A stretch of 7,361 nt of DNA from an uncultured cyanobacterium (GTDB lineage Bacteria > Cyanobacteriota > Cyanobacteriia > Cyanobacteriales > Geitlerinemataceae), in the NCBI GenBank assembly GCA_937121005.1, contig CAKZKB010000002.1, positions 1 to 7,361 of the forward strand, written 5' to 3'. Under the pieces are notes generated by a model. That model had not been told where the DNA came from, did not search any database, and saw only the letters and a list, made by a program, of their open reading frames with translations. The first letter of the stretch is position 1. Each line of letters begins with the position of its first letter. Shown here piece by piece: positions 1-5,453 of the stretch. Position numbers and translations under genes: made by a program.

Positions 1-110
1 TGTATCTCCCCTCTCAAGATGGGGAGTTCTAGCCTGCCCGAACAACTTACTATAGCACTGGCAGCCCATTTTTGTCAGGTTTGGCAAACTTTTGTATTGT
101 TGCGACTGTT
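1..110. other. Intergenic end of window, no gene seen
   Basis: No coding sequence is recognisable here. A short inverted repeat, CTCCCC (6-11) with GGGGAG (21-26), lies beyond the 3' end of the minus-strand P450 remnant. It has no T-run on either side, so I do not call it a terminator. Confidence 0.5.
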
Positions 111-488
111 TCAGGACGATCGCGCTCGAAAGCGCACGCGCAGGCCGCCTTTGGGGTAGCGAATGGGAAAGGCGATCGTCTCTAGGCTTTGTCCGGGAAG
201 CAGTTCCCATTCATAGCGTTGCAGAACCCGAACCGCCAGAATTTTCATTTGCAGTTTAGAGAACCCCATACCGATACAGTTGCGGTGTCCGGCCCCAAAG
301 GTAATCAGGGAATAGGGAGGCAACTGCCAGTTGAGAAAGCGATCGGGATCGAAGCGGTGGGGGTCGGGATAATCGTCGAGCAAGGCGATGACGCGATCGT
401 TCTCAGCACTCCAATCTTGCCCGAAGAAGACGCGAATGAGAATATCGAGGGTCAAGCGTTTGAACTCTTCGAGCCAAAAAGAATGTTT
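111..488 (-). pseudogene. Cytochrome P450 remnant (CYP120-like), internally deleted
   Basis: Intact P450s are heme monooxygenases of roughly 400-450 residues. This reading frame follows a stop at 489-491 and has only about 125 codons. Its end is clearly P450: the meander PDPHRFDPDRF, the heme-ligand loop FGAGHRNCIG with the Cys, then a tail with LLPGQSLE that resembles cyanobacterial CYP120 as I recall it. Its beginning, FKRLTLDILIRVFFG, looks like the D-helix region of the same family (CYP120 has a similar stretch ending in FMG). The two pieces join after GQDWSAEND. About 200 residues are therefore missing, including the oxygen-binding I-helix and the ExxR motif, as is the N-terminal third. 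The product cannot be a working P450. The largest internal start is TTG at 455, with no ribosome-binding site. Identity is secure; the deletion is inferred from the joined motifs. Confidence 0.85.
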
Positions 489-640
489 TTATACTTTTCT
501 CGCTTGCACGAAAAATATGCCTGTCCCGTTTTTCAAGTGGTTGTGTTTTCCTTCGATGCGCCGCAACGGGCAGAAGGCGATCGCTATCGGGTTGAAGTGT
601 TGGGCGCGACAGCCGTCATATCAAATCCTGGGATCGTAGG
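480..640 (+). pseudogene. Possible decayed N-terminal part of an Rpn/DUF4351-type protein
   Basis: This stretch is weakly reminiscent of the N-terminus of Rpn-family (PD-(D/E)XK nuclease-like) proteins of cyanobacteria, which usually read like FYxLF...FFELxGxPP...AEGYxFxSVEVKQTAFRIDGV. One plus frame gives CFYTFLA...FFKWLCFPS, and another gives QRAEGDRYRVEVLGATAV, so at least one frameshift would be needed. It lies directly upstream of a clear DUF4351 C-terminus on the same strand, which is the expected domain order. The same bases could instead be a decayed P450 N-terminus. I treat this as a weak call. Confidence 0.3.
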
Positions 641-708
641 CAGGAAAACTGAAACCGCGAACTGCTGTCACCGACTACGTTTGCGCTACGCGGATAACCT
701 GCTGTTGA

Positions 709-948
709 GGGGAAGAAGGACTCCAACGAGGACTCCAACAAGGACTCCAACAAGGAAAAGAAGTGACTGCAAACTTAGTTTTGCGTCAATTGCGCCGTCG
801 TTTGGGGAACATTGGCGACGATCGCGAAATTCGAGTGCGCCAGCTTTCACTCTCGCAGTTGGAAGAACTCGGGGAAGCCTTGCTAGACTTTTCTAGTTTG
901 GAAGCGCTCGATCGTTGGTTGTCGAGCGCACAATCGCTTTCGGGGTAA
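709..948 (+). pseudogene. C-terminal remnant of an Rpn/DUF4351 family protein
   Basis: After a stop at 706-708 the frame reads GEEGLQRGLQQGLQQGKE, then TANLVLRQLRRRLGNI, and ends with QLEELGEALLDFSSLEALDRWL. This is the standard end of the abundant cyanobacterial proteins with an Rpn-type nuclease-like domain, an E-G-x-x linker and a C-terminal DUF4351. Linker and DUF4351 are intact and finish at TAA 946-948, but the roughly 200-residue catalytic domain is missing or decayed. The linker is encoded by a 12-bp tandem repeat (GGACTCCAACAA and near copies, about 718-756). The GTG at 763 could start a 61-residue peptide, but it sits inside the domain and has no clear ribosome-binding site. Family members are often multicopy and frequently broken. 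Confidence 0.75.
718..756 (+). repeat. 12-bp tandem repeat encoding a G-L-Q-Q linker
   Basis: Three copies of GGACTCCAACRA (718-729, 730-741, 742-753) are followed by GGA. They encode the Gly-Leu-Gln-Gln/Arg linker ahead of DUF4351. Linkers of this family are typically repetitive and vary in copy number. Confidence 0.8.
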
Positions 949-1025
949 ACGATTTCTGTGGCCGGGGTTTGTTGTCTCATGGTCGTTGTCGAGAAGACCA
1001 TCTCTTTTAGAGTAACTCGAAACAA

Positions 1026-1070
1026 GAAGTGACGGCAAACTTAGTTTTGCGTCAACTGCACCGTCGCTTT
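1026..1070 (+). pseudogene. Second, shorter DUF4351 remnant
   Basis: The bases encode EVTANLVLRQLHRRF, and 40 of 45 match the start of the DUF4351 domain at 760-804. The match ends four bases short of the stop codon of the convergent acetyltransferase gene (1075), and the frame stops at 1083-1085. It is a duplicated fragment, or the trace of a second family member removed by recombination. Confidence 0.7.
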
Positions 1071-1074
1071 GCTT

Positions 1075-2160
1075 TTACCCGCTAAAATTGCGCCGATAGG
1101 CTGCGTAGGTAGCCCGGACTTGCGCCCCCAATTTCCGAGCAACTCGCCGGGAGGCATAGTTATCGTCTCGAACCAAACTATAGCCGAGATAGGTTGCACC
1201 CCGACGGGCCAGTTCCAAGAATCCGTAACCCGTGAGGGCGAGCCCCAAACCACGTCCGCGAGCTTTGTCGCATACGCCAACATTGAGGGCGTTGAGCTTT
1301 TCGCGATCGTCCAAAACTCGACCTTCCGCTAAAAAAGCTCCCCCACTCATTTCAGGAAACAAGGAAATAAAACCGACCGGATGGTTTTCCTCGTAGGCGA
1401 ACGCCACAAAGTCAAGAATCCCGATCGGTTCTAAACTTTGAATAAAAAACGCTGCTTCGGTTTCGCTCCAGGCCGACCATCCCCAATGACTAGCAAAGGT
1501 TTCGTTAAATAAAGCCGCCAGTTGGGGAGCGCGATCGGCTTCGGGAACGGCTCGCAAGGGTCGGATGTTGTAGCCCGCACTGCTTACCCGATCGATTGCT
1601 GCTTGCCAGTGGGAAATCGCTTTAGGTGTTGCTGCCACAATATAATCGGTAAATCCCTTTTCTAGCTCGCAACCCGCTTCTTTCAACAAGGCATGATAGT
1701 AAGGTGGATTTTGACGCACCAAAGATGGGGGCAAGGTGTCGTAATTGTCCGCAGCAAAAGGATTGTCGAGCAAGGCACTATGATAGCCTACCCGCGCTGC
1801 GGTTAATCCCCGTTTTGCCAACCATTCGCAGGCTGCATCAAAGAGCAATTGAACCGCTTCAGGTTCGTTGGGAAGCGCTTCAAACCAACATAAATGCCCT
1901 AATGTTTCTTGCCACTGCTGGCGATAGCGATCGTCGGCAACCGCCAACACGCGAGCCACAATTTCCCCTGCTTTCAATGCGACAAACGGACGCAGATGCC
2001 GTCCGCTGGCAAAGGGATTCGTCCCGTTCAAAAAGGATAGATGGTAGTCGATGGGGGCTTTCCAGCGAGCCGATCGATACTCGTAAACGCGATCGGGAAA
2101 CCCTGCAAACGCTTTGAGTTCTGCTTCAGTTTGGGGCGTATTGATGGAGAGGGTTGTCAT
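1075..2160 (-). CDS. GNAT family N-acetyltransferase, two-domain type
   Basis: The product has 361 residues from ATG 2160, which has GAGG seven bases upstream. A TTG at 2187 would add nine residues but has no such site. The C-terminal part (about 215-350) is a GNAT domain. It has a strand ending in VGFISLFPE, the acetyl-CoA pyrophosphate-binding signature RGRGLG at 301-306 after NVGVCDKA, and a final DDNYASRRVARKLG helix typical of the fold. Residues 45-130 (GTNPF, IVARVLAVADD, then WLAKRGL) look like a second, degenerate GNAT half, an arrangement known in long GNAT proteins. The protein should transfer an acyl group from acyl-CoA to an amine; the substrate is unknown. It lies 31 bp after a terminator that follows the RiPP leader-binding gene on the same strand, so a role in peptide tailoring is possible but unproven. 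Confidence 0.82.
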   Translation of the reverse strand: MTTLSINTPQTEAELKAFAGFPDRVYEYRSARWKAPIDYHLSFLNGTNPFASGRHLRPFVALKAGEIVARVLAVADDRYRQQWQETLGHLCWFEALPNEPEAVQLLFDAACEWLAKRGLTAARVGYHSALLDNPFAADNYDTLPPSLVRQNPPYYHALLKEAGCELEKGFTDYIVAATPKAISHWQAAIDRVSSAGYNIRPLRAVPEADRAPQLAALFNETFASHWGWSAWSETEAAFFIQSLEPIGILDFVAFAYEENHPVGFISLFPEMSGGAFLAEGRVLDDREKLNALNVGVCDKARGRGLGLALTGYGFLELARRGATYLGYSLVRDDNYASRRVARKLGAQVRATYAAYRRNFSG

Positions 2161-2182
2161 TGTCGGGCCTCGCGCTTCTTTA

Positions 2183-2224
2183 AACAAACAAGCAACCCGA
2201 TTTCCGTGCAGAAACCGGGTTGCT
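2183..2224 (-). terminator. Rho-independent terminator after the leader-binding gene
   Basis: The arms 2191-2204 and 2211-2224 pair over 14 bp with one G-T wobble and a 6-base loop. On the minus strand the stem is followed by TTGTTTGTTT. It lies 35 bp after the stop of the 145-residue gene and 31 bp before the acetyltransferase start. It therefore separates the two units, or works as an attenuator. Confidence 0.7.
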
Positions 2225-2259
2225 ATTCTTCACTACTAGGCATGGTAACATTCCTAAGT

Positions 2260-2697
2260 TCAAGCGGCAGACGGTTGGCTTTCACTCACGTTGAGGTTCA
2301 GTTCTCGCAATTTGGCCACTAAGGATCCTGCCGAGACATTCCCAAACGTGGTGACGGTAATGCGAGCCGTTTTCCAGCGATTTTCCGCTTCGGTGCGCTC
2401 CACGTTGGCGCTGTCGGCAATGGCAGCGACGGCCGCAGGCAAGTTAGCTGCGTTGTCAGCAATATATCCTTTGCGTTCCATGAGCATTAAGGCGTAATAA
2501 ACTTCAGCCGGGGAAACTTTATCTTCCAACAGTTCTACTAATTCGTCTGTCGTGCGCTGACCGTCAATTAAGGGTGCGAGCGCTTCGTAAATTTCCCCCG
2601 TGAGGACGAAGTAGTTTTGTTCGTCGAGCAAAAATACACCCACCGACTCGACGGGTTCGACGTGAAACTGACGTTTGAACTGGGGTCGATCGAGCAT
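2260..2697 (-). CDS. Stand-alone RiPP leader-binding (RRE-type) protein, truncated TOMM cyclodehydratase
   Basis: The product has 145 residues from ATG 2697, with no obvious ribosome-binding site. Residues 1-80 (MLDRPQFKRQFHVEPV...GVFLL, LTGEIYEALAPLIDGQRT, SPAEVYYALMLMERKGYI) match the front of TOMM cyclodehydratases of the PatD/TruD-related type, a winged-helix RiPP recognition element that grips the leader peptide. Full-length relatives continue into a ThiF-like Rossmann region and usually a YcaO ATPase. Here a first strand and helix appear (ITVTTFGN...LVAKLRELNLNV, about 113-137), then the protein ends. The three frames after the stop show no clear continuation. It follows the NHLP precursor by 75 bp on the same strand, so it very likely binds that leader and would deliver it to a YcaO enzyme encoded elsewhere. 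The alternative is decay of a once longer gene. Confidence 0.75.
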   Translation of the reverse strand: MLDRPQFKRQFHVEPVESVGVFLLDEQNYFVLTGEIYEALAPLIDGQRTTDELVELLEDKVSPAEVYYALMLMERKGYIADNAANLPAAVAAIADSANVERTEAENRWKTARITVTTFGNVSAGSLVAKLRELNLNVSESQPSAA

Positions 2698-2718
2698 GGC
2701 TTGTGCGAGTATAGGGAA

Positions 2719-2741
2719 AATCCCAGGTAGCGCCTGGGATT
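2719..2741 (-). terminator. Hairpin between precursor and leader-binding gene (attenuator-like)
   Basis: A perfect 9-bp stem, AATCCCAGG (2719-2727) with CCTGGGATT (2733-2741), has a 5-base loop. On the minus strand the second arm runs into ATTTTCCC, a short T-run. It lies in the 75-bp gap, 31 bp after the precursor stop. It could partly terminate, or stabilise the precursor mRNA end, which would give more peptide than enzyme. Confidence 0.5.
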
Positions 2742-2772
2742 GGAGTAGCGATGTTGGGAGTTGTAAAACCCC

Positions 2773-3141
2773 TTAGTTAAACGGAGTGTTGCAGCTAGCA
2801 CTTCCGGCAGGATTGATGCAGCTAGCACTTCCGGCAGGATTGATGCAGCTAGCACTTCCGGCAGGAGCGATCGACTTCATCGGGCTGGCTCCGTAGAGGT
2901 GCTCGTCACCCAGTCCGGGGGCGGCAGGCAGGTCGATTTGGAAGATTCCATTACCCGCTAGTTTCAGTCCGGCTTCGCCGTTGGTGTTGGGGTTGACGAT
3001 GGCTTCGATAGCTAGGCCAGCTTCGCGCAGAACCGCGGCCGTTTCGTTTACAAAACGATTGTAGAAATCTTTATCGAACCAGGCTTTGGCGATCAGTTTG
3101 GAGACGGAGGCTTGGATTTTGTTAGAAACTTGAGCTTGCAT
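2773..3141 (-). CDS. NHLP-type RiPP (TOMM) precursor peptide with triple repeat core
   Basis: The product has 122 residues from ATG 3141, with GAGGG seven bases upstream; longer in-frame starts lack such a site. Residues 10-75 (SKLIAKAWFDKDFYNRFVNE, then AAVLREAGL and IFQIDLPAAP) form the nitrile-hydratase-like leader (NHLP) that Haft and colleagues described for TOMM precursors. It resembles the nitrile hydratase alpha subunit but lacks its metal-site motif. The tail, from about residue 84, is a core rich in Gly, Ala, Ser and Cys: IAPAGSASC, INPAGSASC, INPAGSASC, then NTPFN. Each Cys and Ser could become a thiazole or oxazole, or Ser could be dehydrated. A cut near Tyr83-Gly84-Ala85 is a guess. 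The 75-bp gap to the leader-binding gene, same strand, supports the role. It should be processed in the cytoplasm and exported, but no protease or exporter is in view. Confidence 0.85.
   Translation of the reverse strand: MQAQVSNKIQASVSKLIAKAWFDKDFYNRFVNETAAVLREAGLAIEAIVNPNTNGEAGLKLAGNGIFQIDLPAAPGLGDEHLYGASPMKSIAPAGSASCINPAGSASCINPAGSASCNTPFN
2791..2871. repeat. Three 27-bp tandem repeats in the precursor core
   Basis: Units at 2791-2817 and 2818-2844 are identical. The unit at 2845-2871 differs at two adjacent bases, which changes Asn to Ala in the peptide. Each unit encodes one (I)NPAGSASC block on the minus strand. The lack of silent differences points to recent duplication or ongoing unequal recombination. 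Confidence 0.95.
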
Positions 3142-3429
3142 GGGATTACCCTCGTAATGATTGACGAACATGAGTAGATGAAACGGAGTGAGCCGCAAGT
3201 GCAAACAGGCACAGCTATCCTGTCAGTAACGCAGCTTTCTCTCTCAAGAACCGAGCCAAGGTTCGATGGAAAGATGGTTTTGTAGCTGCTTTACTGTCGG
3301 AATGCCCGATGCAGTTTTTAGCTTTAGATTGGCAACGACACTTGAAACTTTGGAGTTTGTCGTTTTGGGTGTTTTGAGAACTGTTTGGAGTTAGCTCTCG
3401 AACCCGTTTGTCGTTGTGACTTTTGGCAG

Positions 3430-3460
3430 TTGAACTGAGTGACTTAGGTCACTCCCTCAA
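3430..3460. promoter_or_regulatory. Operator-like palindrome near the predicted precursor start site
   Basis: A perfect 7-bp inverted repeat, GAGTGAC-TTAG-GTCACTC, occupies 3437-3454. It is framed by TTGA (3430-3433) and TCAA (3457-3460), which extend the symmetry imperfectly. It lies a few bases downstream of the transcription start predicted from the promoter at 3470-3499, a usual place for a repressor site. No regulator is identified. Confidence 0.4.
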
Positions 3461-3469
3461 CCTGTTAGT

Positions 3470-3499
3470 AACTTACCATCGGCTTTTGGGATTTGTCAA
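3470..3499 (-). promoter_or_regulatory. Candidate sigma-70 promoter for the precursor gene
   Basis: On the minus strand a perfect -35 TTGACA (3499-3494) is followed after 18 bases by TAAGTT (3475-3470). This is a weak -10 preceded by TG one base upstream (extended -10). Transcription would begin near 3463 and leave a leader of about 320 bases before the precursor ATG. The -35 is convincing; the -10 is poor. Confidence 0.4.
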
Positions 3500-3528
3500 G
3501 ACTTTTGAGATTTTTTTTTGAGTCAGCG

Positions 3529-3560
3529 TTGCTTATCACAATGATTAGCTTTGCTTATCA
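3529..3560. promoter_or_regulatory. Direct repeat TTGCTTATCA spaced 22 bp, activator-like
   Basis: TTGCTTATCA occurs at 3529-3538 and 3551-3560, two helical turns apart. Between them TGATTAGC (3542-3549) is an inverted near-copy. The cluster lies about 30-60 bases upstream of the candidate -35, where an activator would bind. Confidence 0.35.
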
Positions 3561-4332
3561 ATTGTCTTGACGGTTTTGCCGAGTGGCCGCCGAGTTTTGC
3601 AAGGCGCTTATCTTGCGTTTCTCGACTAGGCTGTGACTGCGATCGCGTTTGCAATTGATTTCAGTCACCGACCATGTTTAGTAGATTATCATTCGGTTTT
3701 TAGCGTGTCAACCCCTTTGGGAAAAAATTTTTCAATTTCTTTTTTCCCTTAATTTTGGGTACAAGAAACAGACCGCTAACTCGAGCTAAATGCTAAAGTC
3801 GCGGACGCGGATCCAACCGATATGAAATTTGGCAAACCTCCCCACATCTCGATGACTAATTCATCAATTCGGACTGACCCCAAACTTCGCGAGGAAGTGA
3901 CGACGATCGCCGCCATGGGGAACTGAAGGTTATACCAGATTTAACTCTACCATAAGGAGTAGCGATTGCTACGGAAGTTGGTCAAGTTTAACGGTAAATT
4001 CACAATCCCAATTGTTGCACTGAGATGGATTTGAAATCCGCGTTACTACCGAGTGTGGATCGGTCGATCCCTAGTGCCCTCGTCCTTTAGAAAGAACCAA
4101 CAGAAGCACAAAAGAGGGATCTTTCCCGACTCGATTTTTGTTACTCTTTAAAATTGGCCAGAATAATTAGCCAGAACTTTAAATTGGAACGCGCATTGAT
4201 ACCGTATAAATACCTAGATGTCGAGCCAGAAAACCGAGTTTCTTAACAAAAATAGGTTTGAAAACTCCACTAATATTAAGAAACATAAAGTCATATGAAA
4301 TCCGGTTAATCAATGCTACAATTCGATGCACT

Positions 4333-4372
4333 AAAAAAAAGAGACCCGGCTTCTCTGCGAAACCAGGTCTCT
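4333..4372 (-). terminator. Rho-independent terminator of the aroF transcript
   Basis: On the minus strand the arms 4372-4359 and 4353-4340 pair over 14 bp, allowing two G-U pairs, with a 5-base loop. A run of T follows (A-run at 4333-4339 on the plus strand). It lies 22 bp after the DAHP synthase stop codon. Confidence 0.92.
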
Positions 4373-4394
4373 AGATTTTGAATGCGAGCGATCG

Positions 4395-5453
4395 CTAAGC
4401 CAACACTGCGGCCTCTTGGGGCCAGCGCCCTACGACCCGGCCGATCGTCCCCAACTCACCCATCAACTCATCAAACGCTTCTGGGGTGAGAGACTGGGCC
4501 CCATCAGACAATGCCTTTTGGGGTGTGGGATGAACTTCGATCATCAACCCGTCAGTGCCTACCGCTACCGCCGCCTTGGCCATGGCCGGGACATATTGCG
4601 ACCAGCCCGTGCCGTGACTGGGATCGATGACGATCGGTAAGTGAGTCAGATTTCGCAACACCGGAACCACAGACAGATCTAAGGTATTGCGCGTGTAGCC
4701 GCGATCGAACGTGCGAATGCCGCGCTCGCATAAAATCACGTTAGGGTTGCCCGCCGCCATCACGTACTCGGCCGCCATCAACCACTCGTCGATCGTCGCC
4801 GACATTCCCCGCTTCAGAAGGACGGGTTTGTTTTGGGCTCCCACCTTCTTAAGTAAGGCAAAATTCTGCATATTGCGAGCCCCGACTTGCAGTACGTCGG
4901 CGACTTTGGTAATTTTGTCGATATCTTCAGCATCCATCACTTCGGTGATGATGCCCAACCCGGACGCTTCGCGGGCCGCGGCCAGCAGATCCAGGGCACT
5001 TTCGCCGTGACCTTGGAACGCATAGGGAGAGGTGCGGGGTTTGTACGCACCGCCGCGTAGGAACTTGGCCCCGGCCGCTTTTACCCGGCGAGCCGTTTCC
5101 ACAATCATTTGCTCGTTCTCTACCGAACAGGGGCCGGCGATGGTGACGATGGGGCAATGCTGGCCAAAATACACCGTGCCTTCTGGAGTAGCAACGGGGA
5201 TCTCGCTCGGTTCGCCGTGCCGAAAATCGCGACTGGCCCGCTTGAAGGGGTGCTCGACGCGCAGAACTTGTTCGATCCAGGGGCTAATTTCTTGCAGTTG
5301 CAGGGGATCGCGCTCGGCCGTGTCGCCCACCAAGCCGATGACGACTTTGTAGCGACCGACAATTTTTTCTGGGCTTAGTCCCCAAGTGGTGACTTCGGTG
5401 CAGATGCGATCGATCTCCATTTCTGGAGCGCCGCTTTTCATGACAATAATCAC
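4395..5453 (-). CDS. aroF: 3-deoxy-7-phosphoheptulonate (DAHP) synthase, class I beta
   Basis: The enzyme joins phosphoenolpyruvate and erythrose 4-phosphate to form DAHP, the first step of the shikimate route to aromatic amino acids, quinones and tocopherol; it acts in the cytoplasm. The product has 352 residues from GTG 5453. GGAGGG lies five bases upstream, and MIIVMKSGAP matches usual starts of cyanobacterial members; a TTG at 5504 is unsupported. Residues 1-70 form the N-terminal ferredoxin-like regulatory domain of this subclass, and the TIM barrel follows. Visible signatures are AGPCSVE (106-112), KPRTSPYAFQG (138-148), LKRGM (213-217) and DPSHGTG (277-283). The expected metal ligands are present: Cys109, His280, Glu306 and Asp317. 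The start overlaps the stop of the PAM68-like gene as GTGA. The N-terminal domain suggests feedback control by an aromatic amino acid, but the sequence does not say which. Confidence 0.96.
   Translation of the reverse strand: MIIVMKSGAPEMEIDRICTEVTTWGLSPEKIVGRYKVVIGLVGDTAERDPLQLQEISPWIEQVLRVEHPFKRASRDFRHGEPSEIPVATPEGTVYFGQHCPIVTIAGPCSVENEQMIVETARRVKAAGAKFLRGGAYKPRTSPYAFQGHGESALDLLAAAREASGLGIITEVMDAEDIDKITKVADVLQVGARNMQNFALLKKVGAQNKPVLLKRGMSATIDEWLMAAEYVMAAGNPNVILCERGIRTFDRGYTRNTLDLSVVPVLRNLTHLPIVIDPSHGTGWSQYVPAMAKAAVAVGTDGLMIEVHPTPQKALSDGAQSLTPEAFDELMGELGTIGRVVGRWPQEAAVLA

Larger units (their letters stand above)
3205..4394. other. Gene-free stretch upstream of the RiPP precursor
   Basis: I find no convincing gene in about 1.2 kb. 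On the minus strand, the part near 3430-3560 looks like a control region for the precursor and is described separately. Other structure includes GTGACTG (3633-3639) inverted with CAGTCAC (3662-3668), a 9-bp A/T-rich inverted repeat GGGAAAAAA (3719-3727) with TTTTTTCCC (3740-3748), the palindromes GGATTTGAAATCC (4027-4039) and GGATCG-GT-CGATCC (4057-4070), and a 16-mer at 3929-3944 that recurs at 6693. The 4333-4372 end is the terminator of the DAHP synthase gene. Many relic-like A/T-rich bases suggest old mobile or decayed sequence. Confidence 0.6.

Noticed and set aside
6..26. Terminator for the P450 remnant
   Set aside because: The stem is only 6 bp, lies about 85 bp beyond the stop, and has no T-run.
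189..896. Long plus-strand open frame of about 235 codons
   Set aside because: Its first half is antisense to the P450 remnant, and its end runs through the DUF4351 linker in the wrong frame (an RTPT repeat). It is a shadow, not a gene.
2568..2855. Minus-strand frame with repeated LAASILPEV
   Set aside because: It is the 27-bp core repeat of the precursor read in another frame. The correct frame has the leader, the ribosome-binding site and the Cys-rich core.
2791..2871. CRISPR-like array
   Set aside because: The three 27-bp units are directly abutting with no spacers and encode peptide repeats.
3142..3204. N-terminal extension of the precursor to a TTG at 3204
   Set aside because: The ATG at 3141 has GAGGG at good spacing and begins where NHLP leaders normally begin. 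The extension has no start signal.
3776..3916. 46-codon minus-strand frame starting MAAIVVTSS
   Set aside because: It has no ribosome-binding site, no recognised motif and no neighbour in the same transcript. It could only be revived by conservation or ribosome data.
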